64,000 nucleotides of DNA from UBA10324 sp038326325 (GCA_038326325.1 JBBQJW010000008.1:1-64000); one strand, 5' to 3'. Positions 1 to 8,436 are shown, numbered from the stretch's first letter. The notes: generated from the letters alone by a model not told the origin. Program-made: numbers and translations.

Positions 1-1137
1 GAAGAATGTTTTTTGGTGGAAGGATATACCGATGTTATTTCCATGCACCAGGCGGGAATTGAAAATGTGGTCGCTTCGAGTGGAACCTCACTTACCGTTG
101 AACAGTCGCGTTTAATAAAACGATTCACTTCGAATATTACCATTCTGTATGATGGTGACGCGGCGGGAATGAAAGCGGCGGTTCGTGGAATGAATATTCT
201 GCTCGACGAAGATTTGAATGTTCGCCTCGTGTTGTTGCCTGATGGCGAAGACCCCGATTCGTTCGTACAGAAACACGGCACTACTCCGTTCCGGGAATTT
301 GTGCAGAAGAATGCGACCAATGTTGTTTTGTTCCAAGCGGACTTACTGAATAAAGAAACCGGCAACGACCCAATAAGAAAAGCTGAAGCCATTCGCGAAA
401 TCGTGGGCACGCTCGCGCATGTGAGCGACCCGATAAAACGACAATTGCTCGTGCGCGAATGCTCCACTAAAATGCTGGTGGATGAAAGAATTCTCATTGC
501 CGAAGTAAACAAACTGCGCCGCAAATCTTTCAGCAAGGAAGGGAAGCCAAGTGTAACAGAAACAAAAATGCTGAGTGAAGCGGCTGAAGAGCAAATGCAC
601 TTCACGAAGGAAAGTTTCTTAGCTGAGCGCGACCTGATGCGAATTTTATTGGAGTCGGGAAATAAAAAATACAATGAAGAAATAACCATCGCTCATTATA
701 TCATCAGCAGCATTGCTGAGCATCCGTTCGAGCATCCCGAATATCGCGCGTTGATGGATGAAATTATCAATTACATGAATCATGAAAATTCTTTTCCGCC
801 AGAAAATTATTTCATGCAGCACCCAAACGAAGAATTGAAGCGCACTGTCATTGGATTGCTCACACAGAATTATGAATTGAGTGAGAACTGGGAAAAAATG
901 CACGAGATTTTCGTGACAGAAAAAGAAACCAATTATATTAAAGATGCGGACAGCGCTTTGCGTCGTTACAATCTCCGCATCATCGACCGTATGATCGCCG
1001 ACAACTCAAAAGAAATGAAGGAAGCCGAAAAATCAGGCGACGAAGATGAACTGATGAAGCAACTTCAGGTGCGTAAAAGTTTAAATGATTTGCGCAAGCA
1101 GTTGGCTGCGGAGACGAATACTGTTATTGTGAAATAG
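1..1137 (+). CDS. dnaG: DNA primase DnaG, C-terminal part (5' end outside window)
   Basis: Synthesises RNA primers for replication. The reading frame is open from base 1 (E-E-C-F-L-V-E-G-Y-T-D-V), so the zinc-binding domain and the N-terminal part of the catalytic core lie upstream of the window. Visible are the TOPRIM motifs: the catalytic Glu in VEGYTDV near the start, then LYDGDAAG with the metal-binding Asp pair, then DGEDPDSF. The remaining residues (about 150 onward) are helix-rich and charged, as expected for the DnaB-helicase-binding region. About 378 codons are present; full-length DnaG is usually 580-680 aa. It ends 138 bp before rpsJ, where fusA/rpsG/rpsL are more usual. One TGTAACA word lies at 552. 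Confidence 0.95.
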   Translation, partial: EECFLVEGYTDVISMHQAGIENVVASSGTSLTVEQSRLIKRFTSNITILYDGDAAGMKAAVRGMNILLDEDLNVRLVLLPDGEDPDSFVQKHGTTPFREFVQKNATNVVLFQADLLNKETGNDPIRKAEAIREIVGTLAHVSDPIKRQLLVRECSTKMLVDERILIAEVNKLRRKSFSKEGKPSVTETKMLSEAAEEQMHFTKESFLAERDLMRILLESGNKKYNEEITIAHYIISSIAEHPFEHPEYRALMDEIINYMNHENSFPPENYFMQHPNEELKRTVIGLLTQNYELSENWEKMHEIFVTEKETNYIKDADSALRRYNLRIIDRMIADNSKEMKEAEKSGDEDELMKQLQVRKSLNDLRKQLAAETNTVIVK

Positions 1138-1212
1138 TACATTTTATTGTGAAATAAAAAACTTAAAACCCTAATGTCTTTGAACAGTTCGAAAATATTT
1201 TTCAACGCACTA

Positions 1213-1242
1213 TTGTTAATCTCGCTTATAAATTTACTTTTG
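1213..1242 (+). promoter_or_regulatory. Promoter of the S10 operon (Bacteroidota type)
   Basis: TTG at 1213-1215, a 19-nt spacer, then TACTTTTG at 1235-1242, matching the -33 TTG / -7 TAnnTTTG consensus for the primary sigma factor of Bacteroidota. It lies 33 bp before the rpsJ start. The same 19-nt geometry recurs before rpsH, secY, infA, the tRNA-Gln gene and prs in this window. Confidence 0.75.
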
Positions 1243-1275
1243 CAGTCCTCTTTTAAAAAAGCTCATTGAAATCGC

Positions 1276-1581
1276 ATGTCACAAAGAATCAGAATCAAGC
1301 TATTATCGTACGACCATAACCTGGTAGATAAGAGCTGCGAGAAGATTGTTAAGACCGTTCGCAGCACCGGCGCCGTAGTAGCAGGACCCATCCCGTTACC
1401 TACAGAAAAAAAGATCATAACCGTTCTTCGCTCACCGCATGTGAACAAAAAGGCACGCGATCAATTTCAGATCTGCACTTACAAGAGACTGTTAGACATC
1501 TACACCTCATCATCCAAAACAGTGGATGCGCTGAGTAAACTGGAATTACCCAGCGGGGTTGAGATAAGCATTAAAGGCTAA
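1276..1581 (+). CDS. rpsJ: 30S ribosomal protein S10
   Basis: S10 of the 30S head; in other bacteria it also acts as NusE in antitermination. The 101-aa length and the conserved SPHVNKKARDQF segment (about residues 53-64) identify it. The ATG at 1276 follows a good promoter by 33 bp, so it is the first gene of the operon. A 65-nt spacer separates it from rplC and contains GGGG followed by a T-run, too weak a hairpin to call a terminator. Confidence 0.97.
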   Translation: MSQRIRIKLLSYDHNLVDKSCEKIVKTVRSTGAVVAGPIPLPTEKKIITVLRSPHVNKKARDQFQICTYKRLLDIYTSSSKTVDALSKLELPSGVEISIKG

Positions 1582-1646
1582 ATCACAATAAACCGAGGGG
1601 TTTTTTTATTTTAAAGAAGCCCCGAGAATAAAAAGAAGTACAACGC

Positions 1647-2270
1647 ATGAAGGGAATATTAGGAAAGAAGGTCGGAATGACCAGCATATTTGACTCGCAG
1701 GGTAAGCAGGTAGCATGTACTGTTATCGAAGCGGGTCCTTGTGTGGTTACGCAGGTAAAGACTGTTGAAACTGATGGCTACAATGCCTTGCAGTTTGGTT
1801 TCGATCCGAAAAAAGAAAAGTCAACTACTAAACCTATGAAGGGGCACTTTGCGAAAGCGAGTACTGCTCCTCTTCGTCATTTAGTAGAGTTTCGCGATTG
1901 CGAACTCGATAAAAAATTAGGTGAAACTGTTACATCTGAAATCTTCTCGGAAGGTGAAGTGGTGAATGTGATTGGCAAATCGAAAGGTAAAGGGTTTCAG
2001 GGTGTGGTAAAGCGTCACGGCTTCAGCGGAGTTGGTGGTCGCACACATGGTCAGCATGATCGTAACCGTGCGCCGGGTTCATTGGGTGGTTCATCTTATC
2101 CTGCCCGTGTATTCAAAGGAATGCGTATGGGTGGAAGAATGGGTAGCGATCGCGTGAAAGTAAAGAACCTGACTGTTGTAAAAATATTCGCTGACAAAAA
2201 TTTAATTGTTGTTCACGGTAATGTTCCGGGTGCTAAAGGATCATACCTCATAATTGAGAACGCAAAATGA
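1647..2270 (+). CDS. rplC: 50S ribosomal protein L3
   Basis: 207 aa, normal length for L3, an early assembly protein near the peptidyl transferase centre. It begins MKGILGKKVGMT and carries the central loop segment GRTHGQHDRNRAPGSLG and the RVFKGMRMGGRMG motif. The Gln that is methylated in enterobacterial L3 is not present: the loop reads GSLGGSSYP. The stop codon overlaps the rplD start (ATGA at 2267-2270), which suggests translational coupling. Confidence 0.97.
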   Translation: MKGILGKKVGMTSIFDSQGKQVACTVIEAGPCVVTQVKTVETDGYNALQFGFDPKKEKSTTKPMKGHFAKASTAPLRHLVEFRDCELDKKLGETVTSEIFSEGEVVNVIGKSKGKGFQGVVKRHGFSGVGGRTHGQHDRNRAPGSLGGSSYPARVFKGMRMGGRMGSDRVKVKNLTVVKIFADKNLIVVHGNVPGAKGSYLIIENAK

Positions 2271-2881
2271 AAATCGAAGTAATAAAAATTGACGGAACAA
2301 AAACCGGTCGCTCAGTAGAAGTTTCTGACGATGTGTTTGGAATAGAACCACACGAACATGTGATGTGGTTAACGGTAAAGCATTACCTCGCTAATCAGCG
2401 TCAGGGAACTGCGAAGACCAAAGAAAAATCTGAAGTATCAGGTTCAACCCGCAAACTGCACAAGCAAAAAGGAACAGGTGGTGCCCGTAAAGGTTCTATC
2501 AAATCCGGAACATTGCGCGGTGGAGCAAGAGTGTTTGGTCCTAAGCCTCGTGATTATGATTTCAAATTGAACGCGAAGGAAAAAGATTTAGCCCGTCGTT
2601 CAGCCTTATCACAAAAAGCAAAGGAGAACAACATTATTGTGGTTGATGAAATGACATTGCCTTCACACAGAACTAAGGAGTATGCTCAGATATTGAAAAA
2701 CATCGGGTGTAACAGAAAGACTTTAGTGGTGGCGAACAAAGCTGATGACAATCTGAAGAGAGCATCGCGCAACATTAAATCTTGCACATTAGTAAGTGTT
2801 GGTGGATTGAATACCTACGAAGTGTTGAAAGCTAATAACCTGGTTTTCACTGAGGGAACGATAAAAGAAATGAGTAAATAA
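2267..2881 (+). CDS. rplD: 50S ribosomal protein L4
   Basis: 204 aa. L4 binds 23S rRNA and lines the exit tunnel with its extended loop, visible here as the basic Gly-rich segment HKQKGTGGARKGSIKSG (about residues 66-82), followed by GGARVFGPKPRDY. It overlaps rplC by 4 nt and is followed by rplW after 24 nt, the standard S10-operon position. In enterobacteria L4 represses its own operon; no equivalent leader structure is evident here. Confidence 0.97.
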   Translation: MKIEVIKIDGTKTGRSVEVSDDVFGIEPHEHVMWLTVKHYLANQRQGTAKTKEKSEVSGSTRKLHKQKGTGGARKGSIKSGTLRGGARVFGPKPRDYDFKLNAKEKDLARRSALSQKAKENNIIVVDEMTLPSHRTKEYAQILKNIGCNRKTLVVANKADDNLKRASRNIKSCTLVSVGGLNTYEVLKANNLVFTEGTIKEMSK

Positions 2882-2905
2882 TAACAACGCATAACAACAG
2901 AAACA

Positions 2906-3202
2906 ATGTCAACAGGAGTTTTAGTTAGACCGTTGGTCACCGAAAAAAATACAAATCTTGGAACCAAGTTGAACAAGTTCGTTTTCATGGTTACAAACGA
3001 TGCCAATAAGATTCAGATCAAAACGGCTGTCGAAAAAATGTATGGCGTAAAGGTGGCAGCAATTTCAACAGCTATCATGCCCGGAAAAAACAAGCAGCGC
3101 ATGACTCGCACAGGTGTTTTAAAAGGAGTAAAGGGTTACAAGAAAAAAGCAATTGTAACACTTGCCAAAGGTGAAACCATTGATTTCTACGCAAGCGTTT
3201 AA
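2906..3202 (+). CDS. rplW: 50S ribosomal protein L23
   Basis: 98 aa, the normal length. L23 sits at the tunnel exit and docks trigger factor, SRP and SecYEG. Typical features are the N-terminal VLVRPLVTEKNT, the FMVTNDANKIQIKTAVEKMYGVKV segment (conserved as the fold's core) and a basic loop PGKNKQRMTRTG. Its neighbours are rplD upstream and rplB 28 nt downstream. Confidence 0.97.
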   Translation: MSTGVLVRPLVTEKNTNLGTKLNKFVFMVTNDANKIQIKTAVEKMYGVKVAAISTAIMPGKNKQRMTRTGVLKGVKGYKKKAIVTLAKGETIDFYASV

Positions 3203-3230
3203 TTAAGTACAACAGGAAAAAGGAACTACA

Positions 3231-4055
3231 ATGCCAGTAAAAAAATTCAGACCCATGACCCCCGGCACCCGATTCAAAATCGGGAATGCCTATACTGAAA
3301 TCACGACTAACAAACCTGAGAAGAGTTTGCTGGAAGCGAAGCGCAGAACAGGTGGTCGTAACCATACCGGAAAGCGCAGCATGCGTTACATCGGAGGCGG
3401 ACACAAGCAGATGTATCGTTTGATTGACTGGAAGCGTGACAAGCACGGTGTTGCTTGTACTGTTCAGACTATTGAGTACGATCCGAACCGTTCAGGATTT
3501 ATTGCTTTGGTAATGTATGCTGATGGTGAAAGAAGATATATACTTTCTCCGAATGGATTGAAAGTAGGTGATAAATTAATGAGTGGAGAAGGTGCAGCAC
3601 CTGAATTAGGTAATGCTCTTTGTTTGAAAGATTTACCACTTGGTACTATTATTCATAATGTTGAATTGCATCCTGGTAAAGGTGGAATGTTGGTTCGCAG
3701 CGCAGGTGCATCAGCACAATTAGCAGCGAAAGAAGATAAGTATGCAGTTTTAAAAATGCCTTCTGGTGAAGTTCGTAAAATTCTTTTGACTTGCATGGCT
3801 ACGGTAGGAACAGTTTCAAATCCTGATCACAGTTTGGAAGTAAAAGGAAAAGCAGGAGCTAACCGTTGGAAAGGTATTAAGCCTCGTACCCGTGCGGTAG
3901 CGATGAACCCTGTAGATCACCCAATGGGTGGTGGAGAAGGAAAAGCTTCGGGAGGTCAACCAAGATCAAGAACAAATGTTTACTCACGAGGTTTGAAAAC
4001 GCGTAAGCCAAAAAATCCAAGTAGTAAATTCATAGTAAGCAGAAGAAAAAAATAA
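3231..4055 (+). CDS. rplB: 50S ribosomal protein L2
   Basis: 274 aa, full length. L2 is needed for subunit association and peptidyl transferase assembly. The diagnostic C-terminal motif NPVDHPMGGGEG with the essential His is present (about residues 226-237), as are NHTGKRSMRYIGGGHK and the basic tail SSKFIVSRRKK. It is followed by rpsS after 37 nt. Confidence 0.98.
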   Translation: MPVKKFRPMTPGTRFKIGNAYTEITTNKPEKSLLEAKRRTGGRNHTGKRSMRYIGGGHKQMYRLIDWKRDKHGVACTVQTIEYDPNRSGFIALVMYADGERRYILSPNGLKVGDKLMSGEGAAPELGNALCLKDLPLGTIIHNVELHPGKGGMLVRSAGASAQLAAKEDKYAVLKMPSGEVRKILLTCMATVGTVSNPDHSLEVKGKAGANRWKGIKPRTRAVAMNPVDHPMGGGEGKASGGQPRSRTNVYSRGLKTRKPKNPSSKFIVSRRKK

Positions 4056-4092
4056 CCTGTCGCAATTAAAATAAAGTAAGAAAGAAAAAAGC

Positions 4093-4365
4093 ATGGCAAG
4101 GTCAATAAAAAAAGGTCCGTATGTAGATCACTCTTTGATGAGTAAGGTCACAACGCTCAACACAGCGAACAAGAAAAGTGTGGTGAAAACATGGAGTCGT
4201 CGTTCAACCATCACTCCTGAATTCGTAGGTCACACATTCGCCGTTCACAACGGAAATAAGTTCATTCCGATTTTCGTGAGCGAAAACATGGTGGGGCATA
4301 AACTCGGTGAATTTTCACCAACCCGTAACTTCAGAGGACACTCAACTAAGAAAGTAGAAGGATAA
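4093..4365 (+). CDS. rpsS: 30S ribosomal protein S19
   Basis: 90 aa, full length. S19 forms a complex with S13 in the 30S head near the A site. It begins MARSIKKGPYVD and has TWSRRSTITPEFVGHTFAVHNG and HKLGEFSPTRNFRGH, all hallmarks of the family. It lies in the standard order between rplB and rplV. Confidence 0.98.
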   Translation: MARSIKKGPYVDHSLMSKVTTLNTANKKSVVKTWSRRSTITPEFVGHTFAVHNGNKFIPIFVSENMVGHKLGEFSPTRNFRGHSTKKVEG

Positions 4366-4388
4366 TAAAACCTGAAAGGAAATAACAA

Positions 4389-4925
4389 ATGGCACAGGCA
4401 AAAGCAATATTGAGAAATGTACCAACCTCTCCTCGTAAGATGAGATATGTGGTGGATATGATTCGCGGAGTGGATGTAGAAAAAGCGTTGAACATTTTAA
4501 AGTTCAGCACGAAGCATCCTGCACGCGAAGTGGAGAAGCTTGTGGTTTCTGCAACAAATAACTGGAAAGCAAAAAACGAAGGATTAAATCCTGAAGACAG
4601 TGGATTGTTTGTGAAAGAAGTTTTTGTGGATGGTGGCACCATGTTAAAACGGTGGTTGCCTGCACCGCAAGGTCGTGCGTATCGCAAGCGCAAGCGCTCG
4701 AACCATGTAACTTTAATTATTGATAGTCGCATTCATCCGCATGTGGAAGAAGTTGTTGAAGCTGAAGAAATAGAAACTACAGAAGTAGAAACTGTTACAG
4801 CAGCACCAAAGAAAAAAGCAGCAGCTAAAAAAGCACCGGCAAAAAAGAAAGTAGTGAAGGAAGAAGCAGCCGAGCCGAAAGCGAAGAAGACAACGAAAGC
4901 AAAGACAACTAAGAAAAAAGATTAA
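4389..4925 (+). CDS. rplV: 50S ribosomal protein L22 with long Lys/Ala-rich C-terminal tail
   Basis: 178 aa against about 110-135 for most L22 proteins. Residues 1-115 are an ordinary L22, whose hairpin reaches into the exit tunnel (RNVPTSPRKMRYVVDMIRG near the N-terminus, GRAYRKRKRSNHVTLI at the end of the core). From about residue 116 there is a Glu/Val-rich linker followed by about 45 residues of Lys/Ala/Pro/Thr repeats resembling histone-H1-like tails. The stop lies 20 nt before rpsC, so the tail is part of the normal gene and not a read-through. Confidence 0.95.
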   Translation: MAQAKAILRNVPTSPRKMRYVVDMIRGVDVEKALNILKFSTKHPAREVEKLVVSATNNWKAKNEGLNPEDSGLFVKEVFVDGGTMLKRWLPAPQGRAYRKRKRSNHVTLIIDSRIHPHVEEVVEAEEIETTEVETVTAAPKKKAAAKKAPAKKKVVKEEAAEPKAKKTTKAKTTKKKD

Positions 4926-4945
4926 TAAAATTTTCAATAAACTGA

Positions 4946-5728
4946 ATGGGACAAAAAACAAACCCGATCTCTAACAGACTCGGTATCATTCGCGGATGGG
5001 ATTCAAATTGGTTTGGCGGTAATAAATATGCCGACAAAATCATTGGTGATTACAAAGTTCGTGAATACCTGAAAGCCCGTGTTGCAAAAGGCGGACTTTC
5101 TAATATCGTTATCGAGCGCACACTCAATCGTCTGACTGTTACAATTCACACTTCCCGTCCCGGTATCATTATCGGAAAAGGTGGTGGCGAGGTTGATCGT
5201 ATCAAGGAAGAGTTGAAAGGACTTACAGGAAAAGAAGTTCAAATCAACATCGTTGAGATTCGTCGTCCTGAGATTGATGCTACAGTGGTTGGTGATTCTA
5301 TTGCCCGTCAGATTGAAGCCCGTATCAATTACCGTCGTGCTATTAAAATGGCAGTTGCATCAGCAATGAGAATGGGAGCCGAAGGAATTAAAATCAGAAT
5401 CGGTGGTCGTTTGGCAGGGGCGGAAATTGCGCGTTCAGAAGAAGTAAAGCAAGGTCGTGTACCGTTACACACATTGCGTGCTGATATTGATTATGCAGTA
5501 GCAGAGGCGTTGACTGTTTATGGTTTGATAGGAATTAAAGTATGGATTTGTAAAGGTGAAGTTTTCGGTAAAAGAGATTTGTCTCCGAATGTAGGACAGA
5601 AGACAACCGGAACTGAACAAAAGCAAGGTGCAGACAGAAGAGATCGTGACGACAGAGGTGGAAGAGGTGGAGATCGTGGAGGCGACCGTCGCAAACCGAG
5701 AAGAGACGACAACAGAAATTCGAATTAA
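4946..5728 (+). CDS. rpsC: 30S ribosomal protein S3 with RGG-like C-terminal tail
   Basis: 260 aa. S3 lines the mRNA entry channel and contributes to mRNA unwinding. The KH domain is clear (PGIIIGKGGGEVDRIKEEL, about residues 72-90), and the C-terminal domain contains RIGGRLAGAEIARSE. After about residue 222 the protein continues with an Arg/Asp/Gly-rich tail (repeated DRGGRGGDRGGDRR pattern) that most S3 proteins lack. It is followed by rplP after 33 nt. Confidence 0.97.
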   Translation: MGQKTNPISNRLGIIRGWDSNWFGGNKYADKIIGDYKVREYLKARVAKGGLSNIVIERTLNRLTVTIHTSRPGIIIGKGGGEVDRIKEELKGLTGKEVQINIVEIRRPEIDATVVGDSIARQIEARINYRRAIKMAVASAMRMGAEGIKIRIGGRLAGAEIARSEEVKQGRVPLHTLRADIDYAVAEALTVYGLIGIKVWICKGEVFGKRDLSPNVGQKTTGTEQKQGADRRDRDDRGGRGGDRGGDRRKPRRDDNRNSN

Positions 5729-5761
5729 GAAATTGTTTTGATACTATAAATAAAGAACAAG

Positions 5762-6184
5762 ATGTTACAACCGAAAAAAACCAAGTGGCGCAGACCTCAG
5801 AGAGGAGTGATGAAAGGAAACGATCATCGCGGAGCAACACTTTCTTTTGGTTCCTTTGGATTAAAAGCACTGGATCAAATCTGGCTTACTGATAAGCAAA
5901 TTGAAGCAGCCCGTGTCGCGCTTACCCGTCACATGAAGCGTGAAGGTCAGGTGTGGATTCGCATCTTTCCTGATAAAGCGAAAACAGCTAAACCAGCCGA
6001 GGTGCGTATGGGTAAAGGTAAGGGAGGACCGGAAGGATGGGTGGCAGTTGTGAAGCCCGGAAGAATTCTTTTCGAAGCAGAAGGAGTTTCATTGTTGATT
6101 GCCCGCGAGGCAATGGCATTGGCAGCTCAGAAGCTTCCTATCAAAACCAAATTCATCATCAGCCGCGAATACAAAGCCGCATAA
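5762..6184 (+). CDS. rplP: 50S ribosomal protein L16
   Basis: 140 aa. L16 organises the A-site region of 23S rRNA. The N-terminus MLQPKKTKWRRPQRG and the conserved segments SFGSFGLKALD, WIRIFPDKAKTAKPAEVRMGKGKG (two conserved blocks) and the C-terminal KLPIKTKFI identify it. Start and spacing fit the S10 operon. Confidence 0.97.
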   Translation: MLQPKKTKWRRPQRGVMKGNDHRGATLSFGSFGLKALDQIWLTDKQIEAARVALTRHMKREGQVWIRIFPDKAKTAKPAEVRMGKGKGGPEGWVAVVKPGRILFEAEGVSLLIAREAMALAAQKLPIKTKFIISREYKAA

Positions 6185-6206
6185 TTAAAAGACAGGAATT
6201 AATACA

Positions 6207-6419
6207 ATGGCTAAGAAAGTAAAATTAAATCTCAAGGATCTTACAGATGCAGATCTGAAAGTGAAGATGGCAGAGGAAAAAGCAAGGTTGCAGCGTTTGC
6301 AATTTAACCATACTGTTACAGCATTGGAAAACCCGATGGTAATGCGTCACCTCCGTCGCGACATTGCGCGCATGACTCACGAAACCGCTAACCGTGCTAA
6401 ACAAACTCAAACAAAATAA
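6207..6419 (+). CDS. rpmC: 50S ribosomal protein L29
   Basis: 70 aa helical hairpin protein at the tunnel exit next to L23. The family pattern LKVKMAEEKARLQRLQFNH followed by NPMVMRHLRRDIARM (the conserved R-x3-IAR region) is clear. It is 22 nt after rplP and 9 nt before rpsQ, consistent with one transcript. A TGTTACA word lies at 6314. Confidence 0.95.
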   Translation: MAKKVKLNLKDLTDADLKVKMAEEKARLQRLQFNHTVTALENPMVMRHLRRDIARMTHETANRAKQTQTK

Positions 6420-6428
6420 TCCGGAATC

Positions 6429-6686
6429 ATGGAAGACAGAAAATTAAGAAAAACCCGGAATGGTATTGTTACCAGCAGCAAAATGGACAAGACCATTACT
6501 GTTAAAGTAGAGCGTAAAGTAATGCACCCGAAGTATGGTAAGTATTTGAAATACTCAACCAAGTTTCATGCTCACGACGAAAAAAATGAGTGTGGTATTG
6601 GTGATACTGTAAAAATTGCTGAAACCCGCCCATTGAGTAAAACCAAGCGCTGGCGTTTAGTGGAAGTAATTGAAAAAGCGAAATAA
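6429..6686 (+). CDS. rpsQ: 30S ribosomal protein S17
   Basis: 85 aa OB-fold 16S rRNA-binding protein needed for early 30S assembly. It shows the conserved RKTRNGIVTSSKMDKTITVKVER region and the HDEKNECGIGDTVKIAETRPLSKTKRW block. It is followed by a 65-nt spacer, longer than its neighbours, that holds one TGTAACA word at 6694. Confidence 0.97.
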   Translation: MEDRKLRKTRNGIVTSSKMDKTITVKVERKVMHPKYGKYLKYSTKFHAHDEKNECGIGDTVKIAETRPLSKTKRWRLVEVIEKAK

Positions 6687-6751
6687 ATTTTACTGTAACA
6701 GTTGTTAAGTAAAATTCACGAACAAAGAAAAGATTCAAAAGAAGAAATAAA

Positions 6752-7120
6752 ATGGTACAGACGGAATCAAGATTGAATGTGGCAGATAATAGCGGAGCAA
6801 AAGAAGTGCTCGTTATCCGCATCCTCGGACACGCACATCAGCGTTACGCGGGAGTAGGTGACACTGTTGTTGTTACAGTGAAGGATGCAATTCCGGCAGG
6901 TCAGGTGAAAAAAGGAACAGTTACAAAAGCTGTAATCGTTCGCGTGAAAAATCGCATTCGTCGCAAAGACGGATCATACATTCGCTTCGACGACAATGCA
7001 GTTGTGTTGCTCAACGATTCAAATGAACCACGCGGAACCCGCATCTTCGGACCTGTAGCAAGAGAATTGCGTGAGAAGCAGTACATGAAAATTATTTCAT
7101 TAGCCCCTGAAGTTTTGTAG
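6752..7120 (+). CDS. rplN: 50S ribosomal protein L14
   Basis: 122 aa, standard length. L14 lies at the subunit interface and forms bridges with 16S rRNA. It begins MVQTESRLNVADNSGAKEV and contains RRKDGSYIRFDDNAVVLLN and EPRGTRIFGPVARELR, all typical. The rplX start follows after 3 nt. Confidence 0.98.
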   Translation: MVQTESRLNVADNSGAKEVLVIRILGHAHQRYAGVGDTVVVTVKDAIPAGQVKKGTVTKAVIVRVKNRIRRKDGSYIRFDDNAVVLLNDSNEPRGTRIFGPVARELREKQYMKIISLAPEVL

Positions 7121-7123
7121 AAA

Positions 7124-7474
7124 ATGAAAAGAGATAAATCAAAAACAAAAAGATTCAAAGCGAAACTCAATATCCGCAAAGGGGATAATGTGATTTTGCT
7201 TGCAGGCGACGACAAAGGAAAAAAAGGTCGTGTGATAGAAGTGATGCCTGATGTAATGCGTGCTTTGGTTGAAGGAGTGAACATTGTTTCGCGCCACACC
7301 AAGCCCGATGCGAAAACTCCTAACGGAGGAATCGTAAAAAAAGAAGCGCCGGTTCACATTTCAAATCTTGCACTCGTTGATCCTAAATCAGGAACAGCTA
7401 CAAGAATTGGTCGAAGCCGCGAAAATGGAAAAGGTGTTCGCACCGCAAAAAAATCCGGAGTTGTTATTAAATAA
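7124..7474 (+). CDS. rplX: 50S ribosomal protein L24
   Basis: 116 aa. L24 is an assembly initiator of the large subunit. The N-terminal KOW motif is visible (KLNIRKGDNVILLAGDDKGKKG, spread over about residues 14-35), followed by EGVNIVSRHTKPD. The stop is 28 nt before rplE. Confidence 0.97.
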   Translation: MKRDKSKTKRFKAKLNIRKGDNVILLAGDDKGKKGRVIEVMPDVMRALVEGVNIVSRHTKPDAKTPNGGIVKKEAPVHISNLALVDPKSGTATRIGRSRENGKGVRTAKKSGVVIK

Positions 7475-7502
7475 TAATTCCTAAAAAAAGAAAGAGAAGA
7501 AC

Positions 7503-8072
7503 ATGGAAGCATATGTTGCCCGTTTAAAAAAGAAATACAAGGATCAGGTTGTTCCTGCTATGATGAAGCAGTTCAGCTACACCAGTGTAATGCAGGTTCC
7601 TAAGGTTTCTAAGATTGCTATCAACCAGGGTGTTGGTAAAGCAACTTCTGATAAAAAGATGATTGATGTAGCTGTAACAGAAATGACCACCATTACCGGT
7701 CAGAAAGCAATGGCTACAAAATCAAAGAAAGATATTTCTAATTTCAAATTGAGAGTAGGAGTAGGAGTTGGAGTGAGAGTTACATTGAGAGGTGATCGCA
7801 TGTATGAATTTATGGATCGTCTTTTCTCTGTTGCCCTTCCACGCGTTCGTGATTTTAAAGGTGTGAATGAAAAAAGTTTTGATGGCAGAGGAAATTATAC
7901 ACTTGGTATCACTGAACAAATCATTTTCCCTGAAATTGATATTGATAAAGTGACTCACATGAACGGAATGGATATCACATTCGTGACGACCGCAGCTACG
8001 GATGCTGAAGCATTTGCATTGTTGAAAGAATTAGGATTACCATTTAAAAGTTTAAAAACAGAACAGAATTAA
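7503..8072 (+). CDS. rplE: 50S ribosomal protein L5
   Basis: 189 aa. L5 binds 5S rRNA and contacts the P-site tRNA. Family segments include MQVPKVSKIAINQGVG, GQKAMATKSKKDISNFKLR (two adjacent blocks) and MDRLFSVALPRVRDFKG, with NYTLGITEQIIFPEID in the C-terminal half. It is followed by rpsN after 3 nt. Confidence 0.98.
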   Translation: MEAYVARLKKKYKDQVVPAMMKQFSYTSVMQVPKVSKIAINQGVGKATSDKKMIDVAVTEMTTITGQKAMATKSKKDISNFKLRVGVGVGVRVTLRGDRMYEFMDRLFSVALPRVRDFKGVNEKSFDGRGNYTLGITEQIIFPEIDIDKVTHMNGMDITFVTTAATDAEAFALLKELGLPFKSLKTEQN

Positions 8073-8075
8073 GAT

Positions 8076-8345
8076 ATGGCAAAAGCATCAGTAAAAGCCA
8101 GAGAGAGAAAGCGCGAAAAAATGGTTGCCAAGTATGCAACAAAGCGCGCTGAGTTAAAAGCTGCAGGTGACTTAGTGGGATTAGATAAATTGCCGCGCAA
8201 CTCATCAAAAGTTCGTCAGCACAATCGTTGCGCGATATCAGGTCGTTCAAGAGGTTACATCCGTCAGTTCGGATTATCTCGTCAGATGTTCAGACAATTA
8301 GCACTGTTCGGAAAAATTCCGGGATTGACTAAATCGAGTTGGTAA
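8076..8345 (+). CDS. rpsN: 30S ribosomal protein S14 (zinc-free type)
   Basis: 89 aa, the longer zinc-independent form: there is no pair of CxxC motifs, only a single Cys in NRCAISGRSRGYIRQFGLSR. The C-terminus GKIPGLTKSSW is diagnostic. This is the last ribosomal gene before the cluster is interrupted; a terminator follows 57 nt downstream and the next expected gene, rpsH, is 7.8 kb away. Confidence 0.97.
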   Translation: MAKASVKARERKREKMVAKYATKRAELKAAGDLVGLDKLPRNSSKVRQHNRCAISGRSRGYIRQFGLSRQMFRQLALFGKIPGLTKSSW

Positions 8346-8402
8346 AGCAACAGTTGGCAATTTGCGGTTCGCAATTGGCAACTCATTGATTCATAAAATA
8401 CG

Positions 8403-8436
8403 AAGCCGCTCCGTTAATTCGGGGTGGCTTTTTTAT
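8403..8436 (+). terminator. Intrinsic terminator after rpsN
   Basis: Inverted repeat AAGCC-G-CTCCG / CGGGG-T-GGCTT (8403-8430, loop TTAATT) followed at once by a T-rich run. It implies that the rpsJ transcript ends here and does not continue into the foreign block or to rpsH. Confidence 0.85.

Noticed and set aside
1590..1610. Short AAACC-GAGG-GGTTT hairpin with a T-run between rpsJ and rplC
   Set aside because: A five-base stem is too weak for a terminator, and it would cut the operon after its first gene; at most a minor attenuator.
4713..4961. Antisense frame rich in Cys and Phe over the rplV tail
   Set aside because: It is the complement of the Lys/Ala repeats of the L22 tail; composition artefact.
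5518..5870. Long antisense frames over rpsC/rplP
   Set aside because: Shadows of highly biased ribosomal gene codons; no start context or family.
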